Source: Symbiodinium microadriaticum
Lineage: Eukaryota > Sar > Dinophyceae > Suessiales > Symbiodiniaceae
DNA: 64,000 nucleotides
Assembly: GCA_001939145.1 (NCBI GenBank)
Contig: LSRX01000328.1
Coordinates: 16,348 to 80,347 of the forward strand
Reading direction: 5' to 3'
Shown: piece after piece, positions 20,413 through 30,362 of the stretch
Position numbering within the stretch: position 1 is the stretch's first letter
Layout: every line of letters starts with the position of its first letter
Notes under the pieces: generated by a model
Told to the model about the DNA's origin: nothing
Seen by the model: the letters and a program-made list of their open reading frames with translations, nothing else
Database searches by the model: none
Translations under genes and position numbers: made by a program

Positions 20413-20612
20413 CAGGTGAAGCTGAAAGAGATGGAGGGCCTCGACAACGTTCATCTCTCTGCCCCAGCGGGTGCGGGAAAGACCTTCGTTGCGGTGCAGC
20501 ACGTGCTCGAGCATCTCAACACCCATCCCTCAGCCCGGCTGCTCTATGTCGCTCCCTCCGACAGTCTCGGCCTCCACTTCATTCGCTGGCTCTCCATGCG
20601 ACTTGCATCACG
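20413..20612 (+). CDS. Helicase-TIR gene, P-loop (Walker A) exon
   Basis: The frame reads VKLKEMEGLDNVHLSAPAGA, then GKTFVAVQHVLEHLNTHPSA and RLLYVAPSDSLGLHFIRW. APAGAGKT at 20461-20484 is a Walker A motif, and the following hydrophobic strand LLYVAP matches motif Ia of SF1/SF2 helicases. It binds the phosphates of ATP. Strong composition and motif make this one of the surest coding segments in the window. Confidence 0.8.
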
Positions 20613-20739
20613 AGCTTCGGCACAAAAACAATAGCAACGGAGGGTTCCTCAATGTGAAGGTTTTTGTTGAGCCGTGGAAGACAGCCCAGGAAAGAATCAC
20701 AGCGAGCCAGAGCTAGTGCAAAGCAGGATCCAGCAGATG

Positions 20740-20943
20740 CTTTCCAGGATCACTCTGTTGCACAGGCCCTACAAACACTTCCAGCTGCCCTCTTTGGAGG
20801 GTGATCGCATACTCCGATGTGTGGCCGGACCCGACGCAGAAAAGTGTGACATGGTGGTCTACGATGAAAGCCACCACATCTTCTCTCTTCCGCCTGAAGT
20901 CGCTTGGCCGTCCGCAGAATTACCCTTGTTGTTTTGGCATGCT
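20740..20943 (+). CDS. Helicase-TIR gene, Walker B (DESH) exon
   Basis: The frame reads LLHRPYKHFQLPSLEGDRIL and later KCDMVVYDESHHIFSLPPEV. The hydrophobic strand followed by DESHH at 20863-20877 is a DExH-type Walker B motif, with the Asp coordinating magnesium and the Glu activating water in helicase ATPases. Frame changes after about 20940 mark the exon end or an indel. Confidence 0.75.
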
Positions 20944-21058
20944 CTTACGATTTCATGCTGCTCTGCAAGATTGTGCCGCTAAACTCATGAACTGCCATCG
21001 GGAATGCGTGCCACACTTAGGAGATGAGCTCGACGCTGCTCCCAAGCCTATCGGCAGA

Positions 21059-21112
21059 GCGCCGACTTCTCTTGTCAGATGAGTCGCAGTCCGCTTCGGT
21101 GAGCCCGACCTT
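21059..21112 (+). CDS. Helicase-TIR gene, motif III-like exon
   Basis: The frame reads RLLLSDESQSASVSPTLG. The pattern of three aliphatic residues followed by S-D-x-S-Q resembles SF1 helicase motif III (GDxxQ), which couples ATP hydrolysis to DNA movement. An overlapping frame, GRAPTSLVR, is less convincing. It is followed by CCCTAAA-like intron sequence. Confidence 0.55.
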
Positions 21113-21435
21113 GGGACTGTCAAGAGCCCGAGGCCCTCAACCCTAAACCCCTAAGCCCCTAGCCCTGCACCTTAAACCCGAAACCCTAAACCCTAAACCC
21201 TAGACCCTAAAATCCCGATGTGCAAACAGCAACCAACGGTAGCCTTTGGGCATTTGAGCAGTGGCGAAGATCTAAACCTTAAGTCGTATTGGGAGAGAAC
21301 GTTGAAAAGTGCGGAGATGCCGCCCATGATCCATGGCCCTACATGTCTCAAGCTTAGGGCCATGACTTGTCGCAGGAAGGGCGGTCCCATGCCTGATATT
21401 TTCTGGGCTTTCTGTAGCCAAGGACCTATCCCGAC

Positions 21436-21517
21436 ATGGCCAGGGTGAAACTATCCGAGGTGGTCCGCAACACTAAACGTGTAGTGGCAGCTGCAGCCAC
21501 GTTTCCTGTCTTGCGGG
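21436..21517 (+). CDS. Helicase-TIR gene, helical exon
   Basis: The frame reads MARVKLSEVVRNTKRVVAAA and ATFPVL before a G12 tract. It fits a helix followed by a strand, as expected after motif III in helicases, where the residues L-x-E-V-V-R-N-T-K-R are typical of the arginine-bearing motif IV region. The G-tract is probably the start of the intron. Confidence 0.55.
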
Positions 21518-21634
21518 GGGGGGGGGGCTCTTCGTAAAAGTGCCAAACCTAAATCAAGTAGTGCACGTTGTTCCCTAAACCCTAAACTCCCTAAACCCCA
21601 AACTGGCCCCTGTCAGTTTCTGCACCTAAGGTTT

Positions 21635-21725
21635 CAGCTGAACACGCAGCAAGCAGACGCTGTGAGCTCTTTGGGCTCCGACGGACCGCCCCTGAAGACC
21701 TTCCTGTTCGACCAAGCAGCTCGGC
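21635..21725 (+). CDS. Helicase-TIR gene, short exon
   Basis: The frame reads QLNTQQADAVSSLGSDGPPL and KTFLFDQAARL. The upstream sequence is CCCTAAA-like and ends near CAG. The motif G-P-P-L-K-T-F-L-F-D looks like an ordered strand. Function within the protein is unknown. Confidence 0.5.
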
Positions 21726-21931
21726 TCTGCTCGGTGCTTGGGTCCGCATAGTGTCATCGTAGTCATATCATGCGTAACTAGCATTACAGCATGAGTTAGT
21801 CTCCCAATATTCTCGTATTTTGTCGTACTGTCGTATTATTAGCGTTATTCTAGGAGTATTACAGCACTACTATAGTAGTGTGGTCGTATGCTTCAAGTAG
21901 AAAGCTCAGTCATGACGCGTGTGGTGCAGGG

Positions 21932-22027
21932 TTAGAGGGTTTCGATGCAGCGAGCGAGGTCGGAGAGGACCTGCCGAAGGCGTATGCAGAGCATATCATC
22001 AAAGCACTCTGGCATGTGATAAAGACT
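21932..22027 (+). CDS. Helicase-TIR gene, helical exon
   Basis: After GTGCAG the frame reads LEGFDAASEVGEDLPKAYAE and HIIKALWHVIKT, two amphipathic helices. The neighbouring intron downstream is built of CCCTAAA variants. Confidence 0.55.
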
Positions 22028-22152
22028 CTCGGCTTTCCAATCCTAAACCATAACCCTAAACCCTAAACTCTAAAGTAAACCCTAAACTCTACACCCTGAA
22101 CACTGAAACCTCAACTCTAAAGCCTAAACCTTCTTGGGCTCTGCTCTCCAGG

Positions 22153-22254
22153 ACATTCCCTGATATCAGCTTGCATGAGCGTGTCGCCTTGCTCGTTCCA
22201 GACTCCGATATCTGCAGGAAGATCAAGCAGATCTTGCAGAAGCATTTGCAACTG
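22153..22254 (+). CDS. Helicase-TIR gene, exon with LHERVALLVPDSD
   Basis: After CTCCAG the frame reads TFPDISLHERVALLVPDSDI and CRKIKQILQKHLQL. The strand RVALLVPDSD followed by a helix is what SF1 helicases show at motif IV in domain 2A. The open frame continues for some codons past the likely exon end. Confidence 0.6.
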
Positions 22255-22929
22255 GGCTGCGTTAAGGAATCATCGCCTAAAATTCCTGAGCGTGTGGATG
22301 AAGGGTTGTTGAAGTCGCGTGGGTTCATTCAGGGCCTGGTTCTTTGCAACAGACACCACTGGCATTGTCCCTAAACTGCGAAACTAGACTGAGTGCAATG
22401 CATTGGTTTTGGCGATGACATGCGGCACTTAAACAAAACCCTACCCGGCCCGAACCGCTGAACCGAACCCCAAATTCAAGGTGCTTCGATCGCACCCTTC
22501 CGATACCCTAAACCCCAAACCCTAAACCGAAACCGTGAACTCTACAACTCTGCAAAACCCTAAACCCTAAAAACAGCCCTAAGCAATACAGACCCTGAGC
22601 CCTGAAAGCCAGAAGCCCCAAAGATCCTGATTCGCGGGACGTTCGTGCGAGCGAAAGTCCATTGCACTTTTTCCTTGGTAGTACCAGGGAGACCCCTTAA
22701 AGGGGACCCTTCTGAACCCTACTTCTGGCTCTCTTAAACGGGACCTTATTGAGGGGGTCTATATCCCCAAGGGCCCCCCTAATCCTAACTCCCACTTTCA
22801 AAAATATATTTTAAACCACACACCCAAAAGACCGTAAAAACCCTACACCCTAAAGACCCAAAAAACCTTAAACCCTAAACACCCTATAAACTCTAAACCC
22901 AAAAGACCCCTAACCCCTACGGCTCCCAG

Positions 22930-23026
22930 GAGCCGGGAGTTCCCTCATCGCTCCCTGCGCCTGGTGAGCTTCGAGGAGTCCCTCAGCTACTTGCCGGAGC
23001 GCCTGCTCGGCTGCAGCAAGCAGGCG
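22930..23026 (+). CDS. Helicase-TIR gene, exon with LRLVSFEESLSYLP
   Basis: The frame reads SREFPHRSLRLVSFEESLSY and LPERLLGCSKQAG. It is flanked on the left by CCCTAAA-type and on the right by TTTAGGG-type sequence, the commonest exon context here. It fits between the previous exon and the motif V/VI exon. Confidence 0.6.
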
Positions 23027-23360
23027 GGGTTTAGGGTTTAGGATATTGGAGTTTCGGGGTTTAGGGTTTAAAGTTTAGGGGTTTAAGGTTTAGGGTTGGG
23101 ACGGCTTGAAGAGCATCAGCAGTCGAAGCTTTATGATGTACGAGTAGTTCAGTGACTCAGTGACTTGACTTTGGGGTTTAGCCTTCGGGAGTTTGGATGT
23201 TTCAGGCTTCAGGAGTAGTTGCCAAGTGACTTTGGGGTTTTTGTTCAGGGTTCGGGCCTTCGGGGTTGTTTATGCTAAGGGTCAGGATGTGGGGATGAGG
23301 CTTTAGAGGTAGTTGGAGAGTGGCCCAGGCTTTGAGGTGTGGAGTTCGGTTTCAGTGCAG

Positions 23361-23913
23361 GCAAAGCAGGAGAAGATCGTTCTCGACACCGTGGATAATG
23401 CGGAGGGCTTGGAGCAGCTTGTGGTCGTTTGTGTTGGGCTGGATGCTCCTATTCGGCGCCACGTGGAAGACTTACAGACACGCTCACGGCTCTATAGAGG
23501 CTTAACGAGATCACAGCTCTTGGCCATCGTGGTCAATGAAAGGGTGCAGGGCGGTTGGCTAGAGTTCTTAGGCATGGTGACGTTCTCTGAGTCCTCTGAT
23601 GAAGCGGTTGCAGAGAAGGAGTCTGTCCAGAGAATCCAAAAGGCCGCTGCCAAAGTGCATGAAGAGGCCTTGCAGACCGTGGTGGAGAGCGCCGCGGAGG
23701 CTCATGGTGCGCCTGCGGGTGCGAGTGCAGTCGCAGGCGCATCCCAAACAGTTGGCGATGACCAAGCTTTCGTGAAGAGTGCTCAGCCGGACGATAGCAC
23801 ACAGCAGATGCACGAGACCTCGACAGCCTTTGGGGTTGCATTCAGCAGCGAACGAGAGCCTTTTTTGGGTACAGGTTCCCTAAGAGGCACCCGGCCAACA
23901 AATGGAACTGTGG
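23361..23913 (+). CDS. Helicase-TIR gene, motif V/VI exon
   Basis: After TCAGTGCAG the frame reads AKQEKIVLDTVDNAEGLEQL, VVVCVGLDAPI, then TRSRLYRGLTRSQLL (23478-23519) and AIVVNERVQGGWLEFLGMVT. The segment D-x-x-x-x-x-E-G-L-E-x-x-V-V-V resembles helicase motif V, and R-L-Y-R-G-L-T-R-S resembles SF1 motif VI (YVALTRA), whose arginine contacts the ATP gamma phosphate. A long Ala/Glu-rich helical and disordered linker follows, and the exon ends at GTGGTGAGT near 23914. Confidence 0.75.
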
Positions 23914-23992
23914 TGGTGAGTTATTGGCATTGGCAGGGTTGCACTTAGATCCCACGTCTGCGCCGTCTGTGCTTATGGTGATGTCTAGTCAG

Positions 23993-24085
23993 AAATCCGG
24001 CATGGCAGCCCAGGTCTGGGATACCAGTGGCAACACCATGTCCAAGCCGACGAGCTTGCTTTTCAACCCCTTCTTCTCGACAGAT
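23993..24085 (+). CDS. Helicase-TIR gene, linker exon
   Basis: After CTAGTCAG the frame reads KSGMAAQVWDTSGNTMSKPT and SLLFNPFFSTD. The intron before it is short (about 80 bases, GTGAGT to AG). A long CT microsatellite follows immediately. The segment VWDTSGNT may be the start of a further repeat or a linker; it is not recognised with certainty. Confidence 0.5.
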
Positions 24086-24115
24086 GAGGCGGGCCCGTGC
24101 ACCCTTCGCCCCACG

Positions 24116-24194
24116 GATCCACTTCTCTGTCTCTCTGTCTCTCCCTCTCTCTTTGTCTCTCTCTCTCTCTCTCCCTCTCCCTCGCTCTCTCTGG

Positions 24195-24229
<35 letters not shown>

Positions 24230-24262
24230 TATATATATATAGATTTATTTATTTATTTATAA
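24116..24262. repeat. CT/TCTC microsatellite with TA run
   Basis: A pyrimidine-rich (CT)n tract with a short (TA)n and TTTA run at its end. It lies in the intron between the linker and the TIR-like exon. Its Ser/Leu translations are not genes. Confidence 0.95.
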
Positions 24263-24559
24263 TTATAATGTACAGTAGTCTCCCCTCATTTCGGTGTTCA
24301 ATAGATGCAGTGTCGTACCTTCGCGGAGTCGCAGCAAGACGAAACAATTGAAGCAGGCTTTCCTCTGCCGTCGAAGTCAGAAGCTATGGATGTTTAATTT
24401 CGAGGCTGGTCTGGCTTGGACTATTAGTGGTCTTCTATCTAACAGAGCTCAGCACAGTTCTCTTGCCGAAATGCACCAGCCACCAGTCACAACTGCAATC
24501 GGGATCATATTGTATTCGTGGCAGTTACCGAGTATTCCAAATCCATCAGCCCATCAACG

Positions 24560-25088
24560 CTTCCCTAGACAACTGAGTGTGTTGGTGATTCGGCGGCAGG
24601 TGGACATACCTGGCGGCACATTCGCCCGCACCGGGATGTTCTCTATGAGAATCGATGGTGGAGAGACGGAGATGAAATTCCGTCGAGTATACCGGCTGCT
24701 AAGGCAACGGAACTACCCGGTGCTACTGACAGATGCAAAAGCCATGTCACTGACCCACCTGAATCGCCTCGTTCAGAGCAAGGGCGTGCTGCTCGCCGTG
24801 TGCTCGGCAGACTATGGCGAAATGGAGGTCCCAGATCCGAGCAAGCGCTCCTCATATGAGGAGCTCCAGTTCGCTTGGGACCGGGATATCGAGATTCTAC
24901 CCCTGAGGCTTCGTGACGACTGGCCCCCAAGGGCCACCTTCGGCCCCGAACACCCCTACGACAAGGACGGCAAGGCCGACGCCCTCCTCGCCGCAACCAT
25001 TCCACCCAGCAAGATCTATGTGGAGTGCCGGGAAAAATCTGAGAACTGGATCGCTGCACAGATCGCGAAGAAGTTGCGCGGCCCTTGA
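24560..25088 (+). CDS. TIR-like domain exon, C-terminus of helicase-TIR gene
   Basis: The frame runs to a TGA at 25086-25088. It reads FRRVYRLLRQRNYPVLLTDA, HLNRLVQSKGVLLAVCSADY, then SSYEELQFAWDRDIEILPLR and later PPSKIYVECREKSENWIAAQ. A strand ending VLLAVCSADYGE, then S-S-Y-E-E-L, then a strand I-E-I-L-P-L-R-L is the order found in TIR domains, where SxWCxxEL holds the catalytic glutamate of NAD-cleaving members. Here Tyr stands where Trp is usual, and the Glu in YEEL (24855-24863) is the candidate active residue. Whether this exon is spliced to the helicase exons is inferred from order, strand and the absence of an intervening gene end. TIR-like, without claim of NADase activity. Confidence 0.65.
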
Positions 25089-25454
25089 GAGACAGGCCTG
25101 GATGGCCTAAACCCGAGACCCTTAGGGTGAAGCTTGGATGCAGTAGCTGTAGCATGCTGTAGCTCACACGCACCGCGCTTCAGTCTTTCCGCTCTTTTAC
25201 CCGTGGGGCCATAGTCCTGGTCTCACCACCGCAAGCTGAGCCTACGGGATGTGGATGGCGCGGAGCCAGGTGCTTGGTGCCAGTAGCTGTGAGGACTGTG
25301 GGAAGTCGCGAACCTACCCACGACGTGCCTGAGCGATGTTGGTGCAAGAGAATCGGCTGGGACTGCGGAACTGCTTATGTTTTACGGGCCAATGGTCCAG
25401 AGCGGAGGGGCAACCCTACTCCCCCTAAAGCCCCCGAGCGCCGAAAACCGCGGA

Positions 25455-25608
25455 CGCACTGCAGACACTCGGGCAAGAACTACACGTTCGGCCCCGTGTC
25501 TCGGAGAGCCATTCCTGTGTCTGGGAGCACTTCACATGGGAGCAGCCCGGTGACCCCACAAAAGGACACCAAGGAACGCCTTGCCAGGCGGCCCAGAGCT
25601 TCAAGTAG
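25455..25608 (+). CDS. Possible terminal exon, unknown protein
   Basis: The frame reads TADALQTLGQELHVRPRVSE, SHSCVWEHFTWEQPGDPTKG and HQGTPCQAAQSFK to a TAG. Three overlapping frames are open here, including a 172-codon minus-strand frame and a 205-codon plus-strand Arg-rich one, so the call is tentative and rests on the composition of this frame. Confidence 0.35.
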
Positions 25609-25689
25609 AAAGCCTTCGACGACGGCGCGGTGTCGGAGTATTCGGTGGGGACAGCATGAATCATGGATACCAAGGGATGTTCAATGTGG

Positions 25690-25850
25690 AATTGCTTTTG
25701 CACTTGAAGATTTCGCATGCCACGACAAGCCTCAAGGGATGCATGGCAGTCGCAAAACCAACTCCGCGAGACGCAGCGGTCGCTCTCTTGGTGCAGAATG
25801 CACTGCTTCCCGGAGCTTGGCCTGCCGTGGTGCTGGCACATGCTTGAGAT
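25690..25850 (+). CDS. Possible exon fragment (AVALLVQNALLPGAWP)
   Basis: The frame of 25581 reads VELLLHLKISHATTSLKGCM, AVAKPTPRDAAVALLVQNAL, LPGAWPAVV. A related nucleotide sequence occurs at 3316-3420 (GAVALLVRA and AVQNALLRGARSAA), suggesting a small dispersed repeat family with or without coding meaning. Confidence 0.3.
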
Positions 25851-25949
25851 CCCAGCTGAGGCCTCAAAGCCCAAAGCCCTGCCCGCCCTGAGCCTTGAAG
25901 TCAGTGCTGCCGGCCGCCAGCAGACCTGTGCACGATAAACCACGACTCA

Positions 25950-27000
25950 GACATGAAGCATGTAGTTGAGAGCAAGAAGCCTTTCTAGCCTCTGCATGTG
26001 TTGTACAAGTGAAGTATGATGACGACAGTAAGCACACCAGCGATTTTGATTGAATATTTTGAGCCTAAAACTCTACGTACATAACGACCAAGCACGTTGC
26101 TCAAGCGGTCTCTTCTTCTTGCACACTGGCCGTTTCCCTGGTGCGCATCATGACGACGGGGCGCTTCTGTCAACGTGGCTTGGAGCACAGACAAAGACAC
26201 TAAAGTCGAGTTGTGTGTTTTCCTGAGGGAGCAAGCTTCGCTGTGCACGAGATGGATGTCATATTGGAGGGGAGGGTGCCAATCGTTGGTTTCAACTTAC
26301 CGCCTTCGGCGTAGCTTTACTGGTCTCTTTGCACTCAGGCATTCCCCTTCGGAATAGAAGTGAAGACAATGGCAGCAGCAAGAACAAGAACACGCCTGTT
26401 TTCGCAGCAGTCTCAACACGAGCATGTCTTCGAGCAGCACTGCTTTAGGTTTCATGCCTTCCCGACGAATGACAAACGGCACTTTTGAGTTTAGCAAGTA
26501 ACTACTCGTCCCAGAATCATGAGAAACATGAGCAGATGGAGGATTATTGGAAGTCATGAGGACCATGACAACAGCGAGAACGATGTGCGCAGAACAGCAG
26601 GACATCAATCCAGCGGCAGTGCAGGAAAAAGAGCCGTCAGAACAGCGAATGTATTGAAACTACGAGAGCAAGGAGAGCAGTAAATGAAATGAACATCGAC
26701 AATGATGCCAGTAATGGCCACTACGCTGATAATACATCTTCATGTGGCTGTTCAGATGATCCCGACCGTAATCCAGACGGGATGAAGAGCGACAAGGAAC
26801 AACTACGGCAAGCGTGACACTGGAGTTACCTATAGCGACCTTGATTACGCAAAAGAGGTGACTAGGAATGATCTGTGATCATGCTGATACTCTTGATGGT
26901 CGTCATCCTTAGCTCGAGACAGCGCTACCACGGGGAAGAGGGCAATCCAGGGCGAGGGTAGTAGAGGTGGAAAACAAGTGCAACCCTTTTCGGATTTGGG
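25950..27000. other. No supportable gene
   Basis: About a kilobase of mixed composition without telomere-like repeats. Short open frames on both strands (for example 26175-26357 and 26297-26608) lack recognisable features. It may be a 3' untranslated or intergenic region downstream of the helicase-TIR gene. Confidence 0.5.
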
Positions 27001-27149
27001 CGATGGCATTGCTCATAAGAGTGACGTAGCCCTAAACCCTAAACCCTAAACTCAACTTCAGTGCCAAATTTAAATGCGAAGCCTTGAAGCCATGAGTCCG
27101 ACGCCTCCAGCTCTATGCCGAAAAGCCGGCAGCCCGAACGAAACTAGTG

Positions 27150-27278
27150 TAGGGGCCTGCCTAATAATTAGAATAATTAGAACACGGTTTTGGGTATGTT
27201 ATACTATACTTATCATAAGGAACCCTCAAAAATAGAGCCCCCAAACAAAGAGCATAGGGAGTCATTAAGGGCCCTAGA
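27150..27278. repeat. Fold-back element family 2, copy
   Basis: The left part contains GGGGCCTGCCTAATAATTAG and the right part TCATTAAGGGCCCTA, with an inner segment GTTATACTATACTTATCATA followed by AGGAACCC similar to that of the 59025-59117 copy. Arms are diverged. Confidence 0.5.
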
Positions 27279-27289
27279 TTAGTCTCTAA

Positions 27290-27640
27290 AGTCTAAACCC
27301 CTAAACCCCTAAAGTCCCAACCCCTAAACCCCTAAACCCTAAACCCCTAAACTCTAGTCCCCCTAAACCCCTAAAGCCCTGTGGAGCTCTGAAAAGAACC
27401 CGCGGCAAGGGCCGCTGGGCGTCCGGGCTTCCACGATCGGCGCGCTCTTCGCTTTGCGGCTCGAGCCAAGGGTTCAGGGTTTAGGGTTTAGGGTTTAGGG
27501 GTTTAGGGTTTAGGGTTTTCAATAGCATTCGCGGCTTGTTTGGGGGGAGGTTCGTAGGTTTAGGGGGTTTAGGGTTTAGGGTTTAGGGATTTAGGGGTTT
27601 AGAGGTTTAGGGTGTAGGCTTAGCTACACCATGACGCCGA
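27290..27640. repeat. CCCTAAA to TTTAGGG tract pair
   Basis: C-rich repeats at 27290-27380 and G-rich repeats at 27475-27625 flank a short GC-rich segment at 27390-27465 that could be an exon (NPRQGPLGVRASTIGALFAL), a pattern seen around other exons. Confidence 0.7.
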
Positions 27641-27959
27641 TGGCTGATGGGTGTGTTTGAAGGTTTGGGGATTGGGGCTCAGGGTTTAGGGATTAGCGTT
27701 TAGGGTCCTAAAGGGGCTTGAGTTGGGAAGCAGGAAGGCCATTTTGTCTACATGCCTATTCTAGGACATTTTCAGGTGGGTAGTTACCGTTATAGGAGCC
27801 TTATAGAAGGTCTATATACCTTATAGAAGCCTGGTAGAAGCCCTAAAAACCCTAAACTCCCCACCTGTAGTTTCCTTTAATGCTCTGTCTTCTTCTTGAC
27901 AGGCTGAGGGTTGTGGGATCCGGGCTGGCACCTGTCGGGGTTTCAGAAAACCGGAAGAA

Positions 27960-28330
27960 GCACCATTACTGCACCCTAAACACCCTGAAAACCCCTAGAA
28001 AACAAACCCTGAACCCCTAGACCCCCTTAACCGTAAGCCCCCTAAACACCCTGAACCCCTAAACCCCTAAACCCCCAAACCCTTAAACCCTAAACCCATA
28101 AACCCTAAACCCCTAAACCCCTAAACCCCTAAACCCCCAAACCCTCAAGGCCTAAACCCCCAAACTGCTAAACCCCGAAACCCCTAAACTCCTAATCCCC
28201 TAGAACTGTGAACCCTAGAACCCCTAAATCCCTAGAACCCTGAACCTTGGGACCCCTAATCCCGTAATCCCTAAACCTCTAAACCCCTAATCCCCTAGAG
28301 CCCTGAACCCCTAAACCCCAATTCTCCCGA
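27960..28330. repeat. CCCTAAAC tract
   Basis: About 370 bases of CCCCTAAA-type units with variants. It is one of the longer uninterrupted C-rich tracts. Confidence 0.9.
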
Positions 28331-28576
28331 TCTCCGACTCTGGAGGCCCAGTTCCACGGTACGCGCGCGCGAGATCTCCCAAATTTGAAGCTCTGAAGCC
28401 TGCCCTAGAGGCTTTTATAAGATAGGAATACTAACAGTAGTAATAGTAGGCATAATACTAGTAGTAGTAATCAGCATAATTAGTACTCATAGTTGTAATA
28501 AGCATAATACTAATAGTAATGAGGAATACTCATAATCCCTTGAGAGGCAAGTCTGCCTAAAGCCTCTATCTTGCAG

Positions 28577-28705
28577 GTGACGCGACATCGTTTAGAGCTG
28601 CATCAGGGGAGCTCAACGACGACAACCTGACGGCGTGTCGCTCAGAAATCCCTGGCCCCGAGTTCTTCGTTCTGATTGCACCGGTTTCGTTTCCCTTCCT
28701 CCTAA
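28577..28705 (+). CDS. Exon of large glycoprotein-like gene
   Basis: After CTTGCAG the frame reads GDATSFRAASGELNDDNLTA and CRSEIPGPEFFVLIAPVSF. NLT is a potential N-glycosylation sequon. An ATA/GTA-rich intron lies upstream and CCCTAAA-like sequence begins near 28700. This may be the first or an early exon of the plus-strand series that follows. Confidence 0.4.
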
Positions 28706-28785
28706 ACCCTAAACCCGAAACCCTAAGCTCTAAACCCTAAACCCTAAAAAGTCATGGCCATGATTGTCTGAGCCTTTGTCGTCCC

Positions 28786-29060
28786 TCCTCCTCATCCTCC
28801 TCCTCCTCCTCCTCCTCCTCCTCCTCCTCGTCTCAGCATTCATAAGCATCACTCACTCTCTTGGTTCCCATACTCCCTGTCTCCACTTTCTTCTTCTACC
28901 GTTTGGCTCGTGCTGATGCAGAGTAGTATCGCTGTGAGTATGATGGTGATGATAATAATCGTGGTGGTGGCGTAGTGATGATGACGGTCATCGTGATCAT
29001 CATCATCATCATCATCATCATCATGCTGATTCTGACGATGCTCATGACAAGGATGGCGCT
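28786..29060. repeat. TCC and GAT/ATC microsatellites
   Basis: A (TCC)n run at about 28788-28829 and GAT/ATC trinucleotide runs at about 28935-29060. Met/Ile-rich translations on both strands are microsatellite products. Confidence 0.95.
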
Positions 29061-29289
29061 GATCATGGTGAGAGTGGTGATTATGGTGGTGCTGCCCATG
29101 CCTTGCACCCTTTGCCCTCTTCTTCTTCTTCTTGCGCTCCTCCCACTTGGCCGGCCCCCCTCGTTTTCCACAAGGAGCTTGATAGCCGTGACACGGGTGA
29201 GAGTTGAAACTTGGGGCCTTCGAGCTTCGGCGCCTTTGTGCACATGGCCCTAAACCCCATAGGCCCTAAAAAGCCTAAACCGTAATCCC

Positions 29290-29445
29290 TAAACCCTAAA
29301 AGCCGGAACCCTTTTCCCTAAAAGCCTAAAAGCCGGAACCCTTTTCCCTAAAAGCCTAAAAGCCGGAACAGTATTCCCTAAACCCTAAAAGCCTAAACCG
29401 TAATCCCTAAACCCTAAAAGCCTAAACCGGAATCCCTAAACCCCA
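29290..29445. repeat. ~38-bp tandem units of CCCTAAAAGCCTAAA type
   Basis: TCCCTAAAAGCCTAAA followed by AGCCGGAACCCTTT recurs several times directly upstream of the Thr-rich exon, an intron end made of telomere-like variants. Confidence 0.75.
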
Positions 29446-29451
29446 AAGCAG

Positions 29452-29556
29452 GACTCGACCACGGTCACCACCACCTTCACCTACACCTTCTCCAGCTCGA
29501 GCACCGTCAGCTACACCACCACGACCCGAAGTACCAGCCACCTGGCTGCGCTCTTC
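29452..29556 (+). CDS. Thr/Ser-rich exon of glycoprotein-like gene
   Basis: After AAAGCAG the frame reads DSTTVTTTFTYTFSSSSTVS and YTTTTRSTSHLAALFG. A mucin-like Thr/Ser tract is typical of O-glycosylated linkers in secreted or surface proteins. The flanks are C-rich upstream and G-rich downstream. Confidence 0.55.
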
Positions 29557-29939
29557 GGATTTAGGCTGGGGCTTTGGGGTTTTGGGGTTTTGGGGTTTAG
29601 GGGTTTGGGGTTTAGTTTTGGGGTTTTGGGGTTGGTTTGGGTTGGGAGTTACTCGGAAGCATGCTTCAGCCAAGGTGTGAGGCTTGGGGTGTAGGATTCG
29701 TGGTGCGGATCCTACCAGGCCATCCTTGTGCTCACACGGACACGGGTAGCTCCCTAGATTTGGCTCCCTTTTCGGGTACTTTTGTTAGAAGGGTGCCGTA
29801 CTGTTTCGGGGAACCTGAAAAGGGATTCTGGTTTAGGGTTTAGCGGTTTAGGGTTTAGCGGTTTAAGGTTTAGGGTTTAGGGACCCCCACATGCCTCGTA
29901 GACGTCGTAGACTCTTCGGGTCTCGACTTGAAAGGTGTT

Positions 29940-30060
29940 GTGAGTTACACAGCAACAAACCCTAAACCCTAAACCCTAAACCCCTAAACCCCTAAACCCC
30001 TAAACCCCTAAACCCCTAAACCCCCAATCCTAAACCCCAAGCCCCCGCAAACCCTAAAAT
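29940..30060. repeat. CCCCTAAA array
   Basis: Regular CCCTAAA then CCCCTAAA units, with GTTACACAGCAACAAA upstream. Confidence 0.85.
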
Positions 30061-30154
30061 GACAAGACGGGCAATCCAGCAGATCCGAATCTAACGGTAT
30101 CTGTTTTCATGTGCAGCATTCCCATGTCGGAACCGCCCGATCGCAACCGAGAGA

Positions 30155-30362
30155 CTTGGGGTTTAGGGGTTTAGGGGTTTAGGGTTTAGGGGTTTAGGGT
30201 TTAGGGGTTTAGAGGTTTAGGGGTTTAGGGGTTTAGGGGTTTAGGGGTTTTGGGGGTTTAGGGTTTAGGGGTTTAGGGTTTAGGGGTTTAGGGGTTTAGG
30301 GGTTTAGGGGTTTAGGGTTTAGGGTTTAGGGGTTTAGAGGTTTAGGGTTTAGGGTCTAGGGG
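30155..30362. repeat. TTTAGGGG array
   Basis: About 200 bases of TTTAGGG and TTTAGGGG units with few interruptions, opposite in orientation to the array at 29940-30060. Confidence 0.9.

Noticed and set aside
25425..25943. 172-codon minus-strand ORF and 205-codon plus-strand ORF in the same place
   Set aside because: Three frames are open over this GC-rich stretch. Only a short plus-strand frame looked protein-like, and it is reported with low confidence.
28896..29253. Met/Ile-rich ORFs on both strands
   Set aside because: They are translations of GAT/ATC trinucleotide repeats.
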